Source: Oscillospiraceae bacterium
Lineage (GTDB): Bacteria; Bacillota; Clostridia; Oscillospirales; Ruminococcaceae
Assembly (NCBI GenBank): GCA_900768735.1
Contig: CAAGDZ010000257.1
Location: forward strand, 1-5,052
Reading direction: 5' to 3'
Length of the DNA: 5,052 nucleotides
Part shown: positions 1 through 3,648 of the stretch, in pieces
Position numbering within the stretch: the first letter of the stretch is position 1
Layout of the letters: every line of letters starts with the position of its first letter
The notes under the pieces: model-generated
The model's database searches: none
Told to the model about the DNA's origin: nothing
The model's input: only the letters and a program-made list of their open reading frames with translations
Made by a program: the position numbers and the translations under genes

Positions 1-48
1 CGCGCGCAGCGTAAACTCAAACCAATCAATCAACACAATCAAAGCCAT
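1..48 (-). CDS. rep: 5' end of rep, completing the Rep gene across the window junction
   Basis: ATG at 48-46 begins MALIVLIDWFEFTLRA and runs off the left edge after exactly 16 codons. IDWFEFTL is the typical N-terminal beta-strand block of Rep_trans initiators, and it is missing from the fragment at the other edge, which lacks its own plausible start for the first 26 residues. The two pieces therefore complete each other. A Shine-Dalgarno element (AGAGGTGA, complement of 53-60) lies about 4 bases before the ATG. The gene is preceded by a 138-bp leader after the recombinase stop. What is inferred is only the circular joining; an alternative is a tandem copy of the same element. Confidence 0.88.
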   Translation of the reverse strand, partial: MALIVLIDWFEFTLRA

Positions 49-69
49 GCTATCACCTCTTATAATCAA

Positions 70-101
70 GGCAGTTGGTCGCCATTTGTCGCCCAACTAC
101 C
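70..101 (-). repeat. Stem-loop in the rep 5' leader
   Basis: Arms 70-78 (GGCAGTTGG) and 93-101 (CCAACTACC) pair over nine positions, one of them a G-U wobble in RNA. The 14-base middle can add two more pairs. It ends about ten bases before the Shine-Dalgarno of rep, so it could be a cruciform used by Rep or an RNA element affecting rep translation. A second pairing, 77-81 with 104-108, competes with it. Confidence 0.5.
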
Positions 102-108
102 AACGACC

Positions 109-134
109 ATTATCTAATATCCCCACGCCGTCAA
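109..134 (-). promoter_or_regulatory. Weak candidate promoter for rep
   Basis: On the minus strand TTGACG (129-134) resembles a -35 box and GATAAT (109-114) a -10 box, each 5 of 6 to consensus. The 14-bp spacer is shorter than the usual 16-18, so the assignment is tentative. Confidence 0.3.
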
Positions 135-187
135 GGGGCGCAAAATTTTTGCAAGCAAAATTTTTGACGCTCTCTCCCTATGACGGC
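127..187. repeat. Inverted repeat GCCGTCA/TGACGGC enclosing two GCAAAATTTTTG direct repeats
   Basis: GCCGTCA at 127-133 is the exact reverse complement of TGACGGC at 181-187. Between them GCAAAATTTTTG occurs exactly twice, at 140-151 and 155-166, a 15-bp period. Because each copy is almost self-complementary, 138-170 can also fold into a long hairpin (about 14 pairs, one bulge and one mismatch). Possible roles are an attachment site for the adjacent recombinase, the double-strand origin of rep, or a terminator-like barrier after the recombinase. Confidence 0.55.
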
Positions 188-1047
188 TAAACATCAAAGA
201 CTTTTAAAACCCCTGCTACTCCCATTGTTGGCGCACACACCACAATATCTGGTGGCGTGTGCGTGTACCAGCGCGTCATATTTAGGGACGTATGACCAAG
301 CGCGGTCTGTATGACCTCCATAGACACGCCGTCAGCCAGCAGATTGCAGGCAAATGTATGCCGCACCTTGTGACAGGTAAAATGCACACCCGCTCGCTGG
401 CTTATCTCGGCAGCATACACCTGCAAAGTCCTTGCCGACAGCCTAAACAGCGGCTTACTGCGGTCGTCAATATCTGCCATATAGCGGGCTAATTGCTCTG
501 CCACAATACCGTCATATACTGGTACAGTACGGCTGCTCCCCCACTTGCCAACCCTGACCGTTACTGTCATGCGATCATCTTTGACCGCTATATCATCAGG
601 CAGCAGCGCGCATATCTCACTCACTCGCAGCCCTGTCGCAAACATAGCCAAAAATGCCATGCGCACATTATCCCTATACATAGCTATCTCACACATGACA
701 AGCCGCTGCTCATCCGTTGTTAAAGGTTTAACCTCATTACGCTCGCAAGCCATGCGGTACGACATCAGGACAGGGTTTACAGCAAGTATCTGCTCGCTTA
801 TCAGCCAGTCAAATAAGCCCCTTACCGCGCCGACTATGGTATTAATAGACTTACGCATTAACCCTTTATTGAGCAAACACTCAATAAAGCCGCCTACATC
901 ATCACTAGTAACGTCCTGCCAGTCCAAGCCCTGCGCCCGCATATACCTTACCCACTTGGATATATGTAGGACGTAGTTTTTAACCGTATTCGGGGCTTTT
1001 GCGTTATCCAATAGCCGATAATACCTTGTCACATAACTCAAGTCCAT
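187..1047 (-). CDS. Tyrosine recombinase, Xer/phage-integrase family
   Basis: Site-specific DNA strand exchange through a covalent 3'-phosphotyrosine intermediate, acting on the replicon and possibly the chromosome. The 286-aa length is close to XerC/XerD. Residues 1-90 form the SAM-like core-binding domain (TVKNYVLHISKWVRYM; a helix ending in VRGLFDWL). The catalytic domain has the full set: Arg141 in ATGLRVSE, Lys168 in the beta-hairpin VGKWGSSRTVPV, His226 and Arg229 in CHKVRHTFA, His252 in LGHTSLNMTRWY, and nucleophile Tyr261. Start: ATG with GGAGG eight bases upstream. It follows the YvrJ gene after a terminator, so it is probably transcribed separately, and it reads toward rep. Likely jobs are multimer resolution or integration, perhaps at a dif-like site; which one cannot be read from the window. 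It appears intact. Confidence 0.95.
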   Translation of the reverse strand: MDLSYVTRYYRLLDNAKAPNTVKNYVLHISKWVRYMRAQGLDWQDVTSDDVGGFIECLLNKGLMRKSINTIVGAVRGLFDWLISEQILAVNPVLMSYRMACERNEVKPLTTDEQRLVMCEIAMYRDNVRMAFLAMFATGLRVSEICALLPDDIAVKDDRMTVTVRVGKWGSSRTVPVYDGIVAEQLARYMADIDDRSKPLFRLSARTLQVYAAEISQRAGVHFTCHKVRHTFACNLLADGVSMEVIQTALGHTSLNMTRWYTHTPPDIVVCAPTMGVAGVLKVFDV

Positions 1048-1088
1048 ATTGCCGCCCTCCTGCGCATAATTTCAAATATATCCTATCC

Positions 1089-1135
1089 GACTTCCCCGCT
1101 GGGGGGAAAAAATTTCCCCCCGATCGGGGGAAGTC
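1089..1135. repeat. Doubly palindromic G/C-A/T block between yvrJ and the recombinase
   Basis: Outer arms GACTTCCCC (1089-1097) and GGGGAAGTC (1127-1135) are exact inverted repeats. Inner arms GGGGGGAAA (1101-1109) and TTTCCCCCC (1113-1121) are also exact. Each half is additionally a small hairpin by itself, so one long stem or two adjacent hairpins can form. The right half is the terminator listed separately. Confidence 0.8.
1107..1133 (-). terminator. Rho-independent terminator after the YvrJ gene
   Basis: On the minus strand TTCCCCC, a GATCG loop and GGGGGAA form a seven-pair stem followed by A and six T. It begins at the stop codon of the YvrJ gene and ends 60 bp before the recombinase start, closing the DUF1659-DUF2922-Zn-YvrJ transcript. 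Confidence 0.8.
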
Positions 1136-1286
1136 AATCGCGCTCTCGTATCTCTCTTACTAATGCCATAATGCTATCGCTTAACCTCTCCAGGCGTTTG
1201 TCCAGCCGTACAAGCAAATAGACAGATATTAGAGCCGCAAAGCTATAATTGCATAGCTCCTTAACCAGATTAACATCTAAATCCAT
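1134..1286 (-). CDS. YvrJ-family membrane microprotein
   Basis: A 50-aa protein matching the YvrJ family (PF12841): a short leader, one hydrophobic segment (about residues 13-27, SFAALISVYLLV), the characteristic RLDKRLERL at 27-35 and an amphipathic charged tail rich in Arg and Glu. Expected topology is a single membrane helix with a cytoplasmic coiled tail. The function of YvrJ proteins is not known; the size and layout also resemble small holin-like proteins, which is inference only. The ATG has a near-perfect Shine-Dalgarno (AGGAGGTG) four bases upstream that overlaps the stop codon of the zinc-ribbon gene, implying translational coupling. It is the last gene of its cassette; its stop is fused to the terminator stem. 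Confidence 0.85.
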   Translation of the reverse strand: MDLDVNLVKELCNYSFAALISVYLLVRLDKRLERLSDSIMALVREIRERD

Positions 1287-1296
1287 TAGACACCTC

Positions 1297-1530
1297 CTAT
1301 CCTATTCTGAACTCTTTAACAACCTCCTTCTCTGGTGGCACGTCTGCCCCGACTATCTTTGCCAGATTGTTGCCGCATTTGCGGCACATTGATAGCTCGC
1401 CTGCTATCCTATCATGCAAATCTACGCTCATGATAAGCACCTTATAAACATTGTCTTTTGGACGTCCGCAGCAGTCGCATTTTTTGTACACGCTCTCTGC
1501 ATACTGGCAAATTTTTATCTTATCCTGCAA
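1297..1530 (-). CDS. Small four-cysteine (zinc-ribbon-like) protein, unknown function
   Basis: 77 aa. Cysteines at 18 and 21 (in KCDCCG, with an extra Cys20) and at 49 and 52 (in MCRKCG) form two CxxC knuckles 27 residues apart, the spacing of a zinc ribbon or rubredoxin-like knuckle pair. The N-terminal segment and the tail (PPEKEVVKEF) are charged. I do not recognise a named family. The start is TTG at 1530, chosen because a strong Shine-Dalgarno (GGGAGG) sits five bases before it and no ATG precedes Met34, which would remove the first CxxC pair. It lies 52 bp after DUF2922, behind a hairpin, and its stop overlaps the ribosome binding site of the YvrJ gene. It may act as a small nucleic-acid or protein adaptor; this is inference. 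Confidence 0.75.
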   Translation of the reverse strand: MQDKIKICQYAESVYKKCDCCGRPKDNVYKVLIMSVDLHDRIAGELSMCRKCGNNLAKIVGADVPPEKEVVKEFRIG

Positions 1531-1551
1531 CCCGTCCTCCCCTTTCTTTTC

Positions 1552-1576
1552 GCGGCGGGGCGTGTAGTCCCGCCGC
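1552..1576 (-). repeat. Intercistronic GC-rich hairpin between DUF2922 and the zinc-ribbon gene
   Basis: GCGGCGGG (1552-1559) and CCCGCCGC (1569-1576) are exact inverted repeats with a 9-base loop, six bases after the DUF2922 stop. On the transcribed strand it is followed by GAAAAGAAAG, not a T run, so it is more likely a pause, processing or mRNA-stabilising stem than a terminator. It could raise DUF1659/DUF2922 levels relative to the genes after it. Confidence 0.65.
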
Positions 1577-1582
1577 TCTTAT

Positions 1583-1807
1583 CTACTCAACATCAGATTT
1601 AGTTGTCTGTACTACTTTGGCGCTCACCAATTCGGCAAGTCCTCCGCCGCTGGTAGTTAGCACTCCTTTAGCAATTACAGTCTGCATTGCTTCCACAACC
1701 TCTGCTGCAAACAAATCCTCGCGCGGATTTGGGACAGCGATAGTCTTTTTAGTGCCTGCTGTTGTCGTGCAGGTCAACTGCAAAACTTTAGTCGTTACTG
1801 TTGCCAT
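1583..1807 (-). CDS. DUF2922 family protein
   Basis: 74 aa. Matches DUF2922 (PF11148): N-terminal beta-strands (TKVLQLTCTTTAGTKKTIAV), the signature VPNPREDL at 25-32, a central helix AAEVVEAMQTVIAKGVL (34-50), a glycine turn TTSGGG (51-56) and a last strand LVSAKVVQTT. No signal peptide or membrane segment. The biochemical function of this family is unknown; it occurs widely in Bacillota, usually next to DUF1659 and often YvrJ, as here. The ATG is preceded by GGAGG at a seven-base spacing, only 18 bp after the DUF1659 stop, so the two are cotranscribed and probably made in similar amounts. The strong sites and small size would suit an abundant protein (inference). Confidence 0.9.
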   Translation of the reverse strand: MATVTTKVLQLTCTTTAGTKKTIAVPNPREDLFAAEVVEAMQTVIAKGVLTTSGGGLAELVSAKVVQTTKSDVE

Positions 1808-1825
1808 ATTACCCCTCCTTTTTTA

Positions 1826-2050
1826 TTACTCATTTTCTAGCCCGTCAGTCTTTACAACCTCGACTGATGGCGCACTATAAGCAGATAAACCAGCCAGAGC
1901 CATAGAAACAGCATACATATCGTCATTGCTTGCCCCATCAATAACATCAAAGCTGCTTCTTTCGAAAACCGGTTCACCTGATGTAGTCAAAGCCCCTGTC
2001 GGATATTTAATCCGCAATTTTCGACCAACAACCGTTTGCACAACTGCCAT
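1826..2050 (-). CDS. DUF1659 family protein
   Basis: 74 aa, matching DUF1659 (PF07872): N-terminal strand MAVVQTVVGRKLRIKY, the turn TGALTTSGEPVFERSSF (18-34), a short helix built on NDDMYAVSMALAGL (42-55) and a C-terminal strand SVEVVKTDGL. No signal peptide or membrane segment. Function unknown; partner of DUF2922 in many Bacillota. Its strand-strand-helix-strand order and exact length equal those of the DUF2922 neighbour, suggesting a common fold. ATG with the purine tract GGGGGGAA just upstream. It is the first gene of the cassette and has its own candidate promoter and operator-like repeats (2084-2126) after the regulator gene. Confidence 0.9.
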   Translation of the reverse strand: MAVVQTVVGRKLRIKYPTGALTTSGEPVFERSSFDVIDGASNDDMYAVSMALAGLSAYSAPSVEVVKTDGLENE

Positions 2051-2083
2051 GTACTTCCCCCCTTTCTCCGTCTTTTTTCTGGG

Positions 2084-2126
2084 AGGAATTTTATATTCCT
2101 GCTATTTTGGGACAATTTTGCCAAAA
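2084..2126 (-). promoter_or_regulatory. Candidate promoter of the DUF1659 cassette with two operator-like inverted repeats
   Basis: On the minus strand TTGTCC (2110-2115) and TAAAAT (2088-2093), 16 bp apart, fit -35 and -10 boxes (4/6 and 5/6). Two inverted repeats cover them: AGGAAT/ATTCCT (2084-2089 and 2095-2100) over the -10 and TTTTGG/CCAAAA (2105-2110 and 2121-2126) over the -35. The ribbon-helix-helix-like gene ends just upstream, so its product is the obvious candidate to bind here. Confidence 0.45.
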
Positions 2127-2130
2127 CTTC

Positions 2131-2571
2131 CTATTTTTCGACAATACGACCTTTCTCCTGCAACCATTTGCGCATTAAAGCGACTTCTTCTTCCTCATCA
2201 GCGCGGCTAACTTGCAAGCCGTCTTTCCACCCAGCGCGCAAATCTGACAAAATGTCTTTACAGTATTCCATATCTTCGCGGCTCTTGGCATTACTAAAAC
2301 CGTCCCACGCGCTGACAAATTCCGCAGGGTTTTCGCCATTTTTCAAGATGTGAGCCAGCAAGCTGTTATCCCATTGCCACCCCCCGCGATTAAAATAACC
2401 CTCCGCAAATCTCCGTTCGTCACTTCCGTTGCTTTTATGGTTGTCCAATAAATCATTGACATAGTGCGTAAAAAAATCCCCTGCCGTCATGCCACATCTG
2501 CCGCATAAGTCCATAAACTTCTTCCAATCTTCATCTGATACCATTAACCTTATTTCTCTGTTTTTTTCCAT
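2131..2571 (-). CDS. Putative ribbon-helix-helix-like DNA-binding protein
   Basis: 146 aa; no named family recognised with confidence. Residues 5-42 follow the ribbon-helix-helix (CopG/Arc/MetJ) pattern: a short strand REIRLMVS, a first helix DEDWKKFMDLCGRCG, the turn MTAGD and a second helix FFTHYVNDLLD. Residues 50-146 are a polar, tryptophan-rich, mostly helical domain (WQWDNSLLAHIL, then DMEYCKDILSDLRAGWKDGL) with an acidic stretch DEEEE at 125-129. ATG with AGGAGGG six bases upstream. It follows the attenuator at 2588-2622, so its expression is probably limited by premature termination, and it precedes the DUF1659 promoter with its inverted repeats by a few bases. Inferred role: a copy-control or cassette regulator. 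The N-terminal fold call is moderate; the rest is unassigned. Confidence 0.7.
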   Translation of the reverse strand: MEKNREIRLMVSDEDWKKFMDLCGRCGMTAGDFFTHYVNDLLDNHKSNGSDERRFAEGYFNRGGWQWDNSLLAHILKNGENPAEFVSAWDGFSNAKSREDMEYCKDILSDLRAGWKDGLQVSRADEEEEVALMRKWLQEKGRIVEK

Positions 2572-2587
2572 GTTTATCCCTCCTCTA

Positions 2588-2622
2588 CAATAATAAAAGC
2601 CCTGCCAAATAAGGCAGAGCTT
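2588..2622 (-). terminator. Attenuator-type terminator in the leader of the RHH-like gene
   Basis: On the minus strand AAGCTCTGCC (2622-2613), loop TTATTT, then GGCAGGGCTT (2606-2597), nine of ten pairs, followed by TTATTATT. It lies about 25 bp before the start codon, so it would stop transcription before the gene. Its 3' arm GGCAGGGC (2606-2599) is also fully complementary to GCCCTGCC in the upstream stem-loop (2673-2666), giving a competing antiterminator pairing. Confidence 0.55.
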
Positions 2623-2649
2623 GAAAAATACTCATACTCATGCTATGCT
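2621..2649 (+). promoter_or_regulatory. Plus-strand promoter for a putative antisense RNA
   Basis: TTGAAA (2621-2626, 5/6 of the -35 consensus), a 17-bp spacer, TATGCT (2644-2649, 4/6) with an extended -10 TGC at 2641-2643. The predicted start is near 2656. The spacer and -10 consist of back-to-back repeats, ATACTC twice (2628-2639) then ATGCT twice (2640-2649). Confidence 0.5.
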
Positions 2650-2655
2650 ATAAGC

Positions 2656-2764
2656 AACCTTATCAGGCAGGGCGATAAAAGCCTGATAAGACTTCGGCAA
2701 GCTGTCGGCAAACAGTTTGACGAGCGAGAGAGCTGGGACTTTGGCGGAGTTCCAGCTCTTTTAC
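2656..2764 (+). ncRNA. Putative countertranscribed (antisense) RNA, about 110 nt
   Basis: Bounded by the extended -10 promoter at 2621-2649 and the hairpin with a T run at 2729-2765. The 5' part is a perfect stem-loop (2659-2690) and the 3' part is the terminator stem. It lies opposite the leader of the RHH-like gene, exactly over the stem whose loop carries the antiterminator bases. Promoter, two stems and size are those of plasmid copy-control antisense RNAs such as those of pT181 and pIP501; no sequence similarity to a known one was recognised. Confidence 0.4.
2659..2690. repeat. Perfect 10-bp stem-loop (CTTATCAGGC / GCCTGATAAG)
   Basis: Arms 2659-2668 and 2681-2690 are exact inverted repeats around a 12-base loop. 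On the minus strand the loop plus the start of the 3' arm spells GCCCTGCC, which pairs with the attenuator stem at 2599-2606. On the plus strand it would be the 5' stem of the putative antisense RNA. Confidence 0.8.
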
Positions 2765-2765
2765 T
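2729..2765 (+). terminator. Plus-strand hairpin with short T run, likely end of the antisense RNA
   Basis: AGAGCTGGGACT (2729-2740) pairs with AGTTCCAGCTCT (2748-2759) at 11 of 12 positions, with loop TTGGCGG, then TTTACTAT. On the minus strand the stem is followed by CTCGCTCG, so only plus-strand termination fits. The T run is short, so efficiency is uncertain. Confidence 0.5.
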
Positions 2766-2870
2766 ATGCACTTTTCCCAGTAATTTCTTATTTCGCCGCC
2801 CGCTCTCTTTATCCTCCCTCCTGCACCCTCTTTTTTGCCTGCGGCGGGCATTTGCTTAATTACACCATGT

Positions 2871-2935
2871 ACCACAACGGCGCGCCGCCCCTCTCGCCCT
2901 CTTGCCGTCTGGGGCGGGGTATTAGCCGTTGTGGT
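2871..2935. repeat. Nested inverted repeat, 11-bp outer and 7-bp inner arms
   Basis: ACCACAACGGC (2871-2881) and GCCGTTGTGGT (2925-2935) are exact inverted repeats. Inside them CCGCCCC (2885-2891) and GGGGCGG (2911-2917) also pair. A competing partner lies downstream: GGGGTATTA (2916-2924) is the exact reverse complement of TAATACCCC at 2977-2985, and CCGTTG (2926-2931) of CAACGG at 2962-2967, so the strand can switch between two folds. Confidence 0.75.
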
Positions 2936-3086
2936 GCTACAATGCGCAAAGCAACTGACCGCAACGGGCAGCCACGTAATACCCCCCTAACGAGCGACAA
3001 CCTGCCGCGGGGCTGGGGGCGGGCAGATAACATAACAAACGAGCTGCGCCCTCTTACTTGCTGGCAGCTCTCGCCGCCGCCCTCTG

Positions 3087-3114
3087 CGTCGGAGCTTTAG
3101 AGCCTAAAGCGACG
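3087..3114. repeat. Bulged hairpin CGTC-GGA-GCTTTAG / CTAAAGC-GACG
   Basis: GCTTTAG (3094-3100) and CTAAAGC (3104-3110) pair perfectly around a three-base loop; CGTC (3087-3090) and GACG (3111-3114) extend the stem after a three-base bulge (3091-3093). The total is 11 pairs in 28 bases. Confidence 0.7.
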
Positions 3115-3125
3115 ACAGCAGTACG

Positions 3126-3221
3126 CCCTCTCCCCCCTGCTCCCCTCGCCAAATGCGTTACCTTTTGAGGACTGGAGAGGGAGAGGGGGGACAGGGGAGC
3201 GCGAGGGGAGGGGGGAGAGGG
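3126..3221. repeat. Long pyrimidine/purine inverted repeat with G-quadruplex potential
   Basis: The left arm 3126-3149 is almost pure pyrimidine; the right arm 3201-3221 is pure purine apart from one C. They form 8 pairs (CCCCTCGC 3142-3149 with GCGAGGGG 3201-3208) and 13 pairs (3126-3138 with 3209-3221), separated by a three-base bulge (3139-3141). From 3179 to 3226 the plus strand carries at least seven runs of three or more G, so a G-quadruplex is an alternative fold. Confidence 0.75.
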
Positions 3222-3256
3222 AGGAGCAGTAAAAGGCGGCGTGAGCCATCCTTGTC

Positions 3257-3308
3257 GGCTGACTTACAAGGACTAATTAGACGGCTGATTTGCAAGGACT
3301 AATTGACC
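3257..3308. repeat. Two tandem 26-bp repeats (iteron-like)
   Basis: Copies 3257-3282 and 3283-3308 abut directly and share the exact core CAAGGACTAATT plus the leading GGCTGA. TCCTTGT (3249-3255) is the reverse complement of ACAAGGA (3266-3272), adding a third, inverted half-copy. Tandem short repeats like this are typical protein-binding arrays for an initiator, partition protein or recombinase. Confidence 0.75.
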
Positions 3309-3334
3309 GGAGTCAGCAGGGGGGTTCTGAGTGC

Positions 3335-3348
3335 ATTTTTTAAAAAAT
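3335..3348. repeat. Perfect 14-bp AT palindrome
   Basis: ATTTTTTAAAAAAT, six T then six A, within an otherwise GC-rich stretch. It would melt easily and could be a duplex-unwinding or bending site next to the tandem repeats. Confidence 0.6.
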
Positions 3349-3407
3349 CGGATAGCCCGTGAGCCTTTACGCAGTAAGGGCTGACGGGGTTTTCCCGTGC
3401 ACTTTCT

Positions 3408-3432
3408 GCCCCCGTGTTACTAGCGCGGGGGC
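3408..3432. repeat. GC hairpin GCCCCCG / CGGGGGC
   Basis: Exact seven-base arms at 3408-3414 and 3426-3432 around an 11-base loop TGTTACTAGCG. The nearby pairs 3363-3370/3374-3381 and 3384-3388/3394-3398 form two more small hairpins, so three stems stand in a row before the operon terminator. Confidence 0.65.
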
Positions 3433-3460
3433 TGCACTATCGCCCCCCTGCAGCAAGCAA

Positions 3461-3495
3461 TAAAAATAGAGGGGGGCTTATCAAAGCCGCCCTCT
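3461..3495 (-). terminator. Rho-independent terminator of the rep-peptidase-microprotein transcript
   Basis: On the minus strand AGAGGGCGGCTT (3495-3484), loop TGAT, AAGCCCCCCTCT (3479-3468), 11 of 12 pairs, then ATTTTTATT. The stop codon of the 55-codon ORF lies in the loop. On the plus strand no T run follows the stem, so the direction is clear. Confidence 0.85.
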
Positions 3496-3648
3496 ATAAA
3501 CATATACACGCTTAGCTTTACGCGCTTGCCGGAGCAAGTGCCGCAGTTGCTCTGCGGCCTGCCGCTCCGCCGGAGATAGCGAGCTTGTCAGAGCTTTTGC
3601 GGCAAGCTCCACAGCCCACGCTGACCGAGCAGATAAATATATGCTCAA
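3481..3648 (-). CDS. Basic helical microprotein overlapping the peptidase stop, unknown function
   Basis: A 55-codon open frame directly after the peptidase. It starts at TTG (3648-3646), sharing four bases (TTGA) with the peptidase stop, a classic coupling overlap, with GAGGA about ten bases upstream inside the peptidase gene. There is no in-frame ATG, and the stop sits in the terminator loop, so the frame fills the space between the two signals exactly. The protein has an N-terminal SIYLSARSAWAVELAAKAL, a serine-proline turn (SLSPAER, about 23-29) and a long helix AAEQLRHLLRQARKAKR, then VYVYRGRL; it is strongly basic (about eleven Arg/Lys) and has no membrane segment. No family recognised. 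It may bind nucleic acid or partner the peptidase; this is inference. Confidence 0.6.
   Translation of the reverse strand: MSIYLSARSAWAVELAAKALTSSLSPAERQAAEQLRHLLRQARKAKRVYVYRGRL

Larger units (their letters stand above)
49..186 (-). promoter_or_regulatory. Recombinase-rep intergenic leader (candidate origin/attachment region)
   Basis: This 138-bp spacer between the recombinase stop and the rep start holds three ordered structures: the nested repeats at 127-187, a weak promoter at 109-134 and a stem-loop at 70-101 just before the rep ribosome binding site. Tyrosine recombinase attachment sites often lie next to their gene, and rolling-circle double-strand origins often lie next to or in rep, so both are plausible here. 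No sequence identical to a known dif or dso was recognised. Confidence 0.4.
2766..3460. other. Long structured region without a convincing protein gene (candidate replication-origin region)
   Basis: About 700 bp, GC-rich, with open frames on both strands that lack ribosome binding sites or recognisable protein character. It is filled with inverted repeats (listed separately at 2871-2935, 3087-3114, 3126-3221 and 3408-3432; smaller ones at 3002-3026, 3041-3070, 3363-3381 and 3384-3398), plus a tandem repeat and an AT palindrome. Rolling-circle plasmids need a highly folded single-strand origin for lagging-strand priming, and this is the best place for it. A structural RNA or a packaging signal would be alternatives. 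Confidence 0.5.

Noticed and set aside
292..976. Plus-strand open frames opposite the recombinase
   Set aside because: They lie wholly inside a recombinase gene with all catalytic motifs and have no recognisable protein features or upstream sites.
2663..2875. 70-codon minus-strand frame beginning at GTG 2875
   Set aside because: The Shine-Dalgarno is poorly spaced, the sequence has no family character, and it runs through the structured RNA region and ends in the stem at 2659-2690. A leader peptide cannot be fully excluded.
2717..3100. 127-codon plus-strand frame beginning at TTG 2717
   Set aside because: No ribosome binding site, low-complexity Pro/Arg/Ser composition typical of translated GC-rich repeats, and it crosses several hairpins including a likely terminator.
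3126..3308. CRISPR array or tRNA/rRNA gene in the non-coding region
   Set aside because: Only two abutting 26-bp copies without spacers, and no cloverleaf or rRNA-like conserved stretch was seen on either strand.
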